From: Moniliella sp. 'wahieum'
Taxonomy: Eukaryota; Basidiomycota; Moniliellomycetes; Moniliellales; Moniliellaceae
Reading direction: 5' to 3'
DNA length: 64,000 bases
NCBI GenBank assembly: GCA_003971905.1
Contig: RSEE01000034.1
Span: 496,001 to 560,000, forward strand
Shown: piece after piece, positions 45,401-56,465 of the stretch
Position numbering within the stretch: the stretch's first letter is position 1
Layout of the letters: every line of letters begins with the position of its first letter
Notes under the pieces: generated by a model
Database searches by the model: none
Seen by the model: the letters and a program-made list of their open reading frames with translations, nothing else
Told to the model about the DNA's origin: nothing
Program-made: the position numbers and the translations under genes

Positions 45401-48400
45401 CTAGCAAAAGCAGCCAGACAGAGGGAACGGGCGGTTAAGCAAAGAATCCGCGCGTCCATGCGTAAAGTCGAGAACTTCTTGCAATTGTTCGTGCGTAAAG
45501 CGCTTCTGGTCTTCCTGCCACGTATCCTGGTGGGTCCGACGGAAATCCGCCGCACACTTGCGCACCGTCTTGGCCACGGGTTGGGATCGTCCGTGTGCGG
45601 CGCAATCGTCTCCACCAATAGCTCGGGCATCCAGGCAGGTATGTCGTACGGGAACGCCGTCACCAGCGCGCATGCACCCAACAGAGCCGAGTGCAAGCGC
45701 GCCAGCTGGGCCGAGAAGCCGGGGTCGGAACGAGGCGGCAACGCCGCATTGGCCGCGACTTGCGTCTCAAACTGCCTCCGCAGCCGGCTCAATAGCTCCC
45801 CCTGGCTGCAGCGCACAATCCCGCTCAGCGGTTGTCGCCGCCATCTCGGCCACTTCGGGCTGGGGGTCGGAGAGCGCGGCGAGAATTTGGTCAATCATCT
45901 GCTCCACCGAGCGCGGTGGCAGGTTATACAGGTTGAGGAAGAAGTAGATCACCTGCAGGCTGGCGAGCGGTACCGCCGCAGACGCCAGCTGGCCGTCGAC
46001 GGATCACAGTGAGAACGACGCGTGACGAGGTGCTCGACGCGTGCGCTAGAGTGGTAGGCAGTGTTGCAAATCCCAGCATGTCCTGGGCCCTCGTGGCGAT
46101 CATGTCATTGTCGTGGATTCGCTCATCTCGACCAAGTCGGGAATAAAGTCGATAATCGCATCTTCCAGCCCACGGTTGACAACGCTGATCCCCTGCTCGC
46201 CCATCCAAAACAGCGTTGCACCCGCCAAGTGATCATACTCGCTCTGACCCTGCGACGTGGGAATGCGAAGGGGGCGAAGGGCGACAAGCTTGTGGTGGAT
46301 CTCGCTGAGGTACTTGCGTGGCCGTCAGGCGCCCACACGAGGCTCCCCGTGCCCGTTTGGGCGCAGCAAGCAGCTGGTGAATGCTGCCAAACGAGGGGAA
46401 GGACATCTCGTCCGTGGCAGGTTCAAGTTGCTGGCCACCAGTTCTCGGATCTTGGTCGAATCACGCGAAAAGTTGGCCAAGGACAACGATGCAATGGAAT
46501 CAAGAACGGGACGGAGCATGATGGCTTCGCCTACCAGCGCTGCCGAGAGGTTGCCCAGCGCCTCCACTGTCGGCATGGTAGAGGCTTCATCCTCCATTTC
46601 GCTCTGGTTCTTCGAATAAACATCCAAGCCGCGCTGGACGATGGCTTGCCAACGGCGCGTTGCGGCGAGGGTCATTGTTGCCCAACACATACTCTAGCGC
46701 AAAGAGCCAATGGTCGCGACAGTCAAGCGCCGTGTTGACCAAGAACTGAGGGAACAGGGGGGTAAGCCAGGCATACAGTGATCCCGTGCCTCAATGGACC
46801 AGTGCTTCGATCCTCGCAGGATACCAGCCAAAAGTTCAGACGCCGCCGTTGCTTGTCGGCATCGTCCCGGGCCGCAAGAAGCGACTCAAACACAGGCTTA
46901 ACCGGCTCCAAGAGCTGGACGCCATATACCTGTAAAAGAGCACGTTAGTTTACAATCCAAGCATCAAGATCAGGAGGGACGCACAATGAAGAGCGACTTG
47001 ATTAGTATCGTCGACTGATAGCTGTTTATCTGCTGACTTTTCTTGGGACCAGAGTTCCGAGAGGCGGACCCACCACGAAGGATCTTTGACCACGCGACCC
47101 ACCGCCTCAATTGCAGCCATGGCAGATTTGTCCCAATCAAACGGGTAGCCTGTGCCTGTGGCAGGGACAGTGTAGTAGGCATTGTTTTTGGGCCAAATAA
47201 GCCAGCGGCGGCGTACATGGCGAGCCAACTGGGACTCCGGTGTCAAGGCTTGGGAGAATTGAGCAAAGTAGCGTTCCTTTTCTTCCTCGGGCACAGGATC
47301 GGGCAAAGAATCAACATGGCGAAGCGGATTGTGCGTCTTCATGAGCAAGACATCGAGGGGCGAGTGAGCCATGGTGAGGACCTTGGCATAGTACAACACC
47401 TTGCTCAGCCCCGCAACAGCAGAAACAGACAATTGCTCCCCCTCCGACGTGGGGACTCGGGCGGCAAAGTAGGCCGCCACCCGCGGGTCCAGGGGCATGT
47501 CGCGACGGACGAGCATGTTGAGCAGCTGATGGGCAGCCAGTTTGTAGAACCAATGGATTTCGGATGCATTGGCAAACTCCAACACTGCATCAATGACCTT
47601 GGGATAGAGTTCGTCAACCTTTTGGAGCGCAAAAGACACAGGTCGTGCATCCGCTTCAGGACAGTCGCATCGGCCAACCGGTCCGCAGGGCCCAGACTTT
47701 CCTCGGCAATCTTTGCCGCCGCCACCAGCTCAGAGGAAAGGGGAATCAATCGACGGACCGTCGCCCATTCGGGGAAGCCCTCGGCATAATCATCAATATT
47801 GAGCCGGGCCGCTTCTTGGATTTGAGGGTCGGATTGCCGTTGGGCTTCAAAGTGGAGAACAATGTAGTCCAGCACAAAGCGGGTGTCGAACCAAGCTTGA
47901 TTGCGGAACTCGCTAGTACCAAGGATGATCAATGCGCCCTTGAGCGCCTCGTCGGACGAAGGGTTGCGCAGAACATTGAACAACCGCGGCATCAAGAGCA
48001 CGGTCACTCCATCAAACCGAGCAATCGTTGCTGCCAGCACATCCAACGCGGCCGAACGGACATTCTCGTACCCATCCAGCGCTTGGTCGGCTACAAACTC
48101 AATGAAGAGATCGTCCGTGGGTGTTCGGTTGCGTAGGAAAGCGTTGTTGCGTTGACGCATGCCATGGTAGAGCTCGGCACGGGCCACCCAGTACGCCCGA
48201 GGATAGGCCTTGTCGTGTGGGTAAACGTGCGAGTAATCCCGCACCATCTTGGTACGAGAGAGCAGTTGCCGGTCCACATACCGTTCCGTTCCATAGGCGA
48301 CCAAGTATGATTCAACGGCAAGTAAGGTCCAACCAATCGTGTCGACTTGCATTTGGTCTTGGTGAGCTCGAATAAACTCAACGACCTTGACAAAGGCATC

Positions 48401-51400
48401 GCGAATGGAGTGTTTGACCGCAAGCGCGCGAACATACCGCGGATCATGCGGGTCGGTAAGGATAAACCCACTCTTAAGATGGGGGGGATATGCAATAAAG
48501 TCCTGGTCGACGTAAGGGTAGGTCTCCGCCTTCTTTCCTCCGCCATCTTGCGGGATCTCAAGGAAAGACGACAAGGACGCGTTCATATACGCCAGGTATG
48601 CAAGCAGGCGACACAGGTCGCTCGACCAGGCCAGGGCAAGACTGGGCGGGCCGACTGGGGTCGAAGTGCCGGAAGGGGCGAGATGCTTGGCCACCTGCAC
48701 CCCAAGCGATGGGGCCGACAGAGACGCAGTCTGACGCCCATGCACAGGGGTGCTGGTCCTTGGCGTGCCCCCCGGACGAGGGGTGCCTACCCTGGAACCC
48801 GTGGCGGTGGAGGCAAAGACGGGGTTGTTCAACAGTTTTTCAACCCCCTCCACTGCCGGCCGCCCGACTTGATCCAACACATCAAGGGCAAACTCGATCT
48901 CAGACGGTGAGGGAACGTGCCAGTCAATTTTAACGTCCTTCAGCTTGTATGCCTTGCCCCAGAAGTCTGACGATGTAGCTTGAACAAGGGGATCGTCCCA
49001 CTGGTCGCGGTTGAGGAAATGCTCTTCCAGAGGGTAAGTGGCAATCAGACTGGAAATCACGCGCGAGACCAGCGACGCCCCCAAGAAGTACGTTGTCTCG
49101 CTCCGGGCACGGGGAATGAGGCGGGTGAGGAAGCGAAGCAACACGTCCTTGTACTTCAAGAGGTGAACCCCGGAGCGTCTCGTCGCACCAAGCAGGAGCG
49201 AGAGGTGCCAATTGACCATTGTATCCCCTTGGATTTCGCGGCTCGTCTTGGTAGTAGCGATACTTGCTGCTCCCGATGCTAGTTCTGACTCGACAGCATC
49301 AATGGAGCGCTGCACCAAGGCCCCGAGCACCATTTCGGGGTCCGCGGCGGCAAAGTGGCCGACGAGCGAGGCGTACGGGTCGCGCTTGAGAGAGGGATTC
49401 TGAGTGATGTACTCCAATAGAACTTCGAAGCAGTTCTTGCGCACCCGAGGGGCCATGCTCTGCACCGCCACCCCATACGCTGAGCACAGAACGTTGACCA
49501 ATTGGTTCTCTGACTTGTCTTGCCAGCTCACTTCAGCACCGGACGCCGTGTCGTCGGGCAAACTCTCAAAGACCGACAGGATGCGGCGCAAGAACTCGAT
49601 TGCCCACACTTCCAAATCGGCGGTCGCTTCGCGCGCCCAGCGGTTTTGCGCAAGGCGATAGGCCTTCCTCTGATCATCGGATGCATCTGGTCCAGGCGGA
49701 GTATCGTTGGGCGTCCCATCGTCGTTGACATCGACCATTGCCAGCAGCTCCAACGCAGAATCCTCGGCTTTGGCGCGGAGCTCGTCGTAGTCAGGATGGG
49801 TCATGTCATCAATCCGGATGCCCAGACAAATGGTGAAGAAAAGCATGGCAGTCGAGATGGTCTTACTCGAGTCGTTCGGATCAATCCCAGGTAAGCACAA
49901 TGCCAGAAGAGATGGTAGGTGCTTCGCCCCCGCCGGATACACGTCCCGACTCAAGATAACCGGAGAAAGGTCGACCAAGGTGGTCAAGATTGCTTTAGTG
50001 CGTGCCGTGGTCTCCAACGCCTCAAGAGAAGAGATGGAACGCTGGAGAATATCAGGTACAATGAGGTCGGGGCGCAGAGCTGCAAGGCTACGGATGGCCA
50101 GACGCGCATTAGCCTGGCCCTTACGGTCCTTAGAGAACATGGAAAGGAGGCACACGGGCTTGAGAACTCGCACCACTGCCTCAATCGCTTCATCGGTAAG
50201 CCGATAGCGAGGCAAGACCTTGGATTTGGAACTGCGTTCGTAGAAAACGCGCTGGAGGAAGGTAGAAGCCAGCTGGGGGATAAACCGCATCAGCTGTACT
50301 TGCCAGTGACCCGTATTGAGTGGGTGGAAGAACGTCTCGGTGGCCAAGATGAAGGTAGCTAGATGTTCGATCGCCTTACTTCCGCCAAGGTAGGTCCGAG
50401 TTGCCCCCGCCCCTTCGGTCTCGGAAGAAGGGGGGTGCTGCTCATATGTATGAGCCGGGCCATCAGGAGCAATAGAGTAGATAATGATCCGGGCAACCGA
50501 TTGCCACTCGTTGCGCGGGAGCTTGTACCCCGACACTAGCTCATCCAAGCGTCCATCGTCGCCCACCAGCGCCAACGAAGATTGTGTTTGCAGCTGAAGA
50601 TTGTCTGACGTGTTTGTCCCGACCGGGGCCCCAATCAGTCTCAAGGCTTTGGCCATCACATGGCGGAACTGGTCCTCGGTGAAGATGCCAATATCTTTCC
50701 ACATGCTTGCTCGCGCGTTGGGATCCAAGAGGGGATTCGCATCAGGCTCCTCGTCTTCGCCCGCCATTTCGGTATCTTCGTCGTTGGAAGCAGGATTGAC
50801 CGAATCCGTTGTTCGCCGACTGGGCAGCCCCTCGACTGGGTCAGCATAGCGCCCCACATCTTGTTTCAAGTTGGCTGCCTCGGTGCTCTGGGGGTTGCGA
50901 AGCACTTCTTTGGATATGTCGGCAAGAAGATGAAGGATTTGGGAATCGACATGGGTCGATCGGAAGGTATCCCAGAGGCGGTAGACAAGGGGGAGGTAAA
51001 TGTTGGGTGCGCCATAATGGACTGGCAAGAAATGAACGAGAAGCGAGTGGGTAAGGGAGATATGGTCAATGCTCATCCCATCCAGGTTGCGGACAACGTG
51101 GTCTAGTGTGTCAATGACCACCGTCTCTTCTGGGTTAAAGAAGCGGCGCGCGACAATGGCCAAGTTGAGGCGGTTAACGACCACCCCGCTTGGGGGTTGG
51201 CGACGCTCCCTGACCAAGAGCTCGTCCTTAATCGAGTCCCAGAGCGGGCGGACGGGGAGCACAAGGTGCCGAATGTCTATCCGGTTCTGGCTGTCGATCA
51301 GGCGGGTCAAAAGCCCCACCAGGCTTTTGAGCATGGAGGAAGGCATGGCCAACTCGACCGCGGCGTGGTAGACCAGTCTGCCCAACCGAGCACGGGTGGA

Positions 51401-51777
51401 GCGGCGCAGCGGGTAGTTGAGTGCCAACAGGTTCTCAGTGTACCGGACCCAGATGTAGAGCCCGAGGCTAAAGCTGAGGGAAAGAGGTTAGCAGGGGCAG
51501 TGGGGGCGAGAGAAGGGGGAACGTACTCCCGGATTTGGATCGAGTCGATGATGCGGCGGATGCATTGGTCGAGGCGCTGGTCGAACTCGGCGAGCGACTC
51601 GCACGGGTAGGGCAGGAGCGAGGGCCAAAGATGGCGTTTGTTGCGGCGCTCGGCGCGGATCTCGGCATTGGGGCTCGAGTGCGGGGTGGCGTGTTCAGGC
51701 TGGTCGGGGAGCTGGTTGTCGTCGTCGAGGAGCGAGAGCGCCATGGACACGGCGTCGTCTTCGGACAGGTCGCTCAT
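45401..51777 (-). CDS. BLM10: Proteasome activator Blm10/PA200
   Basis: A ~2,090-codon HEAT-repeat protein that caps the 20S proteasome. It starts at the ATG at 51777 (MSDLSEDDAVSMAL). Intron 1, at 51474-51526 (53 nt), joins SIQIR to DFSLGLYIWVRYTENLLALN. Conserved N-terminal sequence DIRHLVLPVRPLWDSI and RRFFNPEET follow. The long uninterrupted frame (51427-47405) carries typical blocks (SLALAWSSDLCRLLAYLAYM, YVDRQLLSRTKMVRDYSHVY). Intron 2 at 46930-46984 joins KSLFI to VYGVQLLEP. The C-terminal blocks DIPAWMPELLVETIAPHTDD and FRRTHQDTWQEDQKRFT match PA200. The family ends in a Hb-Tyr-X tail that opens the proteasome gate; here the frame ends GCFC. Small indels are frequent in the last 1.5 kb. 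Confidence 0.93.
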
Positions 51778-52250
51778 GGTGGGCGGAAGCGACCGAGGAA
51801 GGAGCAATGGATGTGCGGGTTATGTACCGACGGCGACGGTGGCGGTTGGGGGGTGAATGCGCCAACCGGACGCAGCGGCGGATGGTCGGGCGTGATACTC
51901 AGGGTCCTCCACCTGGCCCGCACTTGAGCTCCCAGCAAGCCGCGCGTCGTCGGTGCAACTCGCCCCCCTAAAGCGTATAGGGGGCATTACGTACACGTGC
52001 CAGGGGCCACCTTACGTACGCGGGGACCGCTGGACATGCCACATGCCACATGCCGTAACACTGCGCCTGGGAAATGCCCTCCCCCACCTCCACCAGGAGA
52101 GAGGCCGCCGTCGCCTCATGCCCCAGGCGGCGGTGTGACTCACAGCGCAGGTCACTAGTCACACCACCTGCCCTGTCACATGCCAGGCGCATCCGGCGGG
52201 CAGCCGCCGCCGCCGCCGCGCCCCCCTCCCTCTCTGCCCCACCAGCCGCC
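51778..52250. other. Divergent promoter region BLM10 / USP gene
   Basis: Contains ACATGCCACATGCCACATGCC at about 52033 and GGTCACTAGTCACACC near 52149, followed by CTGTCACATGCC. It is shared by two divergent genes. No ORF is supported. Confidence 0.5.
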
Positions 52251-54336
52251 ATGTCGGGCAAGCCAGTCTTGCGCCGCACCCTCACCGAGCCCGTCGACTC
52301 GTCCCCCCCGCGCTCCCGCTCCCACCGCTTTTCCTCGTTTCTCCACCACCGCCCCAGCTACGGCATTGCCAGTGCCCTCGCCCCCGTCCGCGCCGTCGCC
52401 GAGAGCGCGGCGAGCCCCTTTGTGGTCGGCGCTCTGGGCGAAGATGGGCGCCGCAAGAGCTTTCATCGCCACCCAGAGGAACGCGACCCCGAGCTGGACC
52501 AGGAGTCGGATCCCCAGCCCCCCTCACGCGGCCGTTCAACCAACGTGGGTTCGTCCCTGTCTCGGCGGCGGAGCCTGTTGGGCCTGCGCCACCACCGCTC
52601 CTACTCCCTCACCTCGCGCCCCACGGAAGCGCCACCAGACCGTTCCAGCATCGAGATTGGACGTGTAGAGGAGCGTGGCGCCCCTCGCACTTCCGTTGAC
52701 TCGACTCGTCCCGGTTCAGCCGCTTCGGTTGGCTCCAGCGCCAGCTCCAGCTCCGCAGACGACGGCTTGGACCCACTCGACTCGGGCGTTCCATCTACCC
52801 CTACCCCCGAACAACTGGGAGATACTAGTGGTGACGCTGTGAGGAAGGATTCAGAAGAGAGCCAGATTCAGCCCGAACTCATCGACTCTGGCCGCGACAA
52901 GGCGAACGACGAGGCAAAATACGAAATCAGTGACGATTCGGATGACGAGGACGAATGGGAAATAGATCCCATTCTTCTTGACAACACGATCTACAATGCC
53001 AACTATCTTGAGCTCCCGCCAGATGATCCGCGCAACCAACAGGACCTTATCGATGCGGGCGATGACGACCATGCGGGGCGCCCAATGTGGTCATGAGAGA
53101 CTTTTGTTCCCAAACAGACCACTTGCAGCACTCTACCACCGACAACCCAGGTCAGCTCGGCTGCAACAAGCTTCACGTGTCCAACCCCATCTTTGAGCGC
53201 AACCGGTGCACTATTACCATTACCTCTGGCAACTGGAACGAGGCACAGGGGAAGCGTACCCGGCCCAAGAGATATGTCGTTCCCTCGGATGGGAGCGAGG
53301 AGGCGGCATATGCGGCCGAATGGACGATCGGTACGGTTTTGCGCGACGGAGACGAAGTGCTGGTGGTCAACGTGATGGAGACAGACGTCAAGTTTGACGA
53401 GATGGATCGCAAGAGCGATACGAGCGTCGCCCGTGCTCAGCATCAAAGCATCCGTGCCGCCGAGGCACGAGTGCTCGTTGCACATTGTACTCGCCTGTTG
53501 GAACGGACTCGCTTGTCGGTCAAGGTCGTGACCCAAGCTTTGCACGCCAAGAATGCACGACACATGTTGCTTGATCTGATTGATTTTTCGAGCCGACCAT
53601 GGTGATCGTCGGGAGCCGCGGCCGGAGTAGTCTCAAAGGCATTCTACTGGGCTCGACAAGTCATTACTTGGTCCAAAGGTCGAGCATGCCGGTCATGATC
53701 GTGCGCAAACGCTTGACGCTTCCTCCTTTGCCCAAGGCCAAGGCGGATGTGGTGGCCGAGGTGAAGGCGCGGCATCGCGAGCTGCGTGATGCAGCCATCG
53801 AAAAGGAGTCGAACGTGACGGACCAGAACCCCGAGCTGGTAGAAGTGGAGGAGCAAGAGATCAAGGATGCAGCGCTCAAGGACAACAAGCCTTCCGACAA
53901 TGCGAGCGGTCCTCGCATGCCCCATGTGCCAGGAATTGGAGGGAAGAAGGCAGCGGTGGCGGCCGAAGAGCGGATTCATGCCGAAGTGGACAAGGTCCGC
54001 GAGAAGGAGGTCCAGCGAGAGCTGGAGCGGGAGAAGCAACGCGTAGTTGCTCGCTCTGCCGAGGAAGAGCGGGAGAGAGTACGGGCGGAGCAAGCCGAGC
54101 GGGCGCTGAAGCGGGCCAGGGCTGCAGGCCGTGCGGACGCGGCGGCATGCATCCCACAAAAGGAAGCCACGGAACACATTGGCCTAAACGAGACGGTGGA
54201 AGAAGGGGCCCCATCGTCACACGTGCGTTCCTCGTCTTCACCCCTGTCGTCTACGCAGGCATCGGGCCTCGCAGGAAGGAAGAATCTCCAAGTTTGGCTG
54301 GGTCCCAGATCCACGCCAACCATGGGCCATCTTTGA
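52251..54336 (+). CDS. Universal stress protein (UspA) domain protein
   Basis: The start ATG at 52251 gives MSGKPVLRRTLTEPVDSS. An N-terminal ~290 residues are disordered, Ser/Arg-rich then acidic (ISDDSDDEDEWEIDPILLDN). The linker FERNRCTITITSGNW leads into the UspA domain (about 53260-53720): KRYVVPSDGSEEAAYAAEWT at its start and the nucleotide-binding loop MVIVGSRGRSSLKGILLGST at its end. The tail is charged coiled coil (EEERERVRAEQAERALKRA). Fungal USP proteins with such extensions are known but poorly characterised. The span of 2086 nt is two short of a multiple of three. Adding one C near 53080 (RPNVVMRDF) and one T near 53587 (LIDFFEPTMVIVG) repairs both, giving 695 residues. Confidence 0.88.
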
Positions 54337-55288
54337 CCTCTGCTGCTTCGGCTGGGTCGAAGGAAGAGGCAGATGAGGCCAGTTGATGTACTTGGCTGGA
54401 GAGGAATATGTATGGGTTCTGGTTATGTATACGATACTTTAAACGAGGCGTGATGGTGCACCTAGGCTTGTTCCAGGCGCCGACAGCGGACCATGTAAGA
54501 CTACATAGAGTACAGGAGCGTAGGGGGGTTGGCGTACCTGCTTTATGGAGAAGTGCTCTGCATCCACGGCGCGTCACTCACTACCTGGGTGTAACGTGAA
54601 CCGTTTCCTCAGGCGTAAAAGCAAGCAAAAAAGTCAGGTCCCAACATGTTACCCTAGTTGCGGGCCCAGCTGCAGCGTGCGCCGCAACAGCAACAACTCG
54701 GCATTTTCCCACATCAGCGGCGGCCTCACTGTGTCCTCGGGGTACCCGTGTTTACTTTCCAATGCGGATCGTTCACTGACGCCTTGCGTTTTATTCTCCG
54801 CCTACTAACTGCTGAGCCTATATGGCCCACAACCGTTTGTGCCCTGCACATCACTTACTGAGTGTTATTGAGGGGATAACTGGCTATCGTCACCAGGGGG
54901 TAGAGAGTAGCCACCCAACGTGGCCACAGCCCCAGCGCTCTGTGGGGGGGTGTCGGGGGAACCCATAGGCATGGAAAGAATGGGTAGCATGCCCGTGCTG
55001 CTGCTCGACGACCCGACTTGTCCGTTTCGCGCTTACACCTTTATTCAGGCTGGCTGCGTCGGACCGCGTCAAGCAACATTCAGTGAGTGCGAAGGGGTAA
55101 ACAATAGGGTTGGCCGCAGCAGCATCAAACCGCAAATTGGCACTGTGGTCTCCTGCTCTCATCTCCTGGGCAGCACAGGGCCAGCTAGCTTGCGTAACCC
55201 TACCGGATTCCCCTGCGGCGGCCAACCACCGGCTGTATCGCAAAACGTACCCTTGCTTCGGTCCCACCCCACCAAGAACTCATTCAAG
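54337..55288. other. RPL12 upstream region
   Basis: About 950 bases without a supported gene. Contains short palindromic words and a CCACCAAGAACTCATTCAAG leader just before the RPL12 ATG. An upstream untranslated exon is possible but not shown. Confidence 0.5.
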
Positions 55289-55857
55289 ATGGCGCCCAAG
55301 GCTGACCCCTCCATCCCCGTCACCGTTATCCTCCGCGCCACTGGTGGTGTGAGGTCGGTGCCTCCTCGGCTCTGGCCCCCAAGATCGGTCCTCTTGGTCT
55401 GGTGAGTACCCCCGTTGCGCCTTGTCGAAACCGGAAAGATTGACTGACGGCTGTTCTTCCTGCTCTCTAGTCGCCCAAGAAGATTGGTGAGGACATTGCC
55501 AAGGCCACTGGTGAGTGGAAGGGCCTGCGCGTGACGGTGAAGCTGGTTGTCCAGAACCGTCAGGCGGCAGTGTCGGTTGTGCCCTCGGCTTCGTCGCTGG
55601 TCATCCGCGCGCTGAAGGAGCCCCCCCGTGACCGCAAGAAGGAGAAGAACATCAAGCACGGCGGCAACATTCCCTTTGACGAGATTGTTGAGATTGCGCG
55701 CACCATGCGTCCGCGCTCGTTTGCCAAGGACCTTTCGGGTGTGGTGAAGGAGATCCTCGGCACGGCTCAGTCGGTCGGCTGCCGCGTGGACCGCCGTCCG
55801 CCTCACGACATTATTGACGCCATCAACGAGGGCGAGATTGAGGTTCCCCAGGAGTAA
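55289..55857 (+). CDS. RPL12: 60S ribosomal protein L12 (uL11)
   Basis: Large-subunit stalk-base protein that binds 25S rRNA in the GTPase centre. It starts [20 protein letters not shown] and continues [17 protein letters not shown]. An intron at 55402-55470 (69 nt, GTGAGT...CTGAC...CTCTAG) falls exactly before [20 protein letters not shown]. It ends GEIEVPQE. The spliced length is 500 nt, two more than the 498 needed for the usual 165 residues. The excess is a GT duplication at about 55348 (TGGTGGTGTGAGG), an assembly error or a real lesion. In a single-copy ribosomal gene, error is more likely. Confidence 0.95.
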
Positions 55858-56465
55858 AGTGTCCTGCTGGCCTGTCTCGCGTTGATGTCCCGTCTGCTCG
55901 TCCGATCGCTGGTTGCTGTGCCCGGTTCCCACCTGTGCTGCCGAGCATGGCGGCGGGCGCCTTTGGCCGCCCTGTATGGTAAGCATGCTACCCGTGCCGA
56001 GCGCTCACCGTGCGGTGGTCATGAGGGTGCTCTGTTTTCCCTCGCTTTGCCTGTGCCGGGCTTTCTTCCTATCTGCATGCATCTCACAGCTATGGCGCGC
56101 GCATGACCATCGTCTGCTGCAACAGCTTGCTTGGGGGGGGGGGGGGGGTGTTTGGGACACATAGCAGGCTGGGTGTAGTTCGCATGTGGCCTGGGATGGG
56201 CTTGGAAGAGAGGTGTAAGTGGAGCGGGTGCTGGCTAAGGCGTGGCGTGAAGCGGGGGGGGGGAGGGTGGGGTTACTGGTACGGACTATGAGACTGCAAG
56301 TAGCAATTGGCAAGGTGCTTACGTCAGGTGCGAATGGGCGGCATATTTCAATGTGGCAGACAAACATCAACATCTATGTCCTGCCCAGCGCAAGCGAGGG
56401 CAGGCGAGGCAAGCGGGCGGTGCACCAACACACGCGCCCTCCCACCCTCCACCTCTCCCAGCGCC
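55858..56465. other. RPL12-KIP3 intergenic region
   Basis: Includes a G-run of about fifteen at 56133-56148 and a second G-run near 56255. No gene seen. Confidence 0.6.

Noticed and set aside
55289-55402. An extra intron in RPL12 around 55345 to explain the frame change
   Set aside because: The conserved sequence ATGG-EVGASS is contiguous except for two bases, far too short for an intron. The length excess is exactly two.
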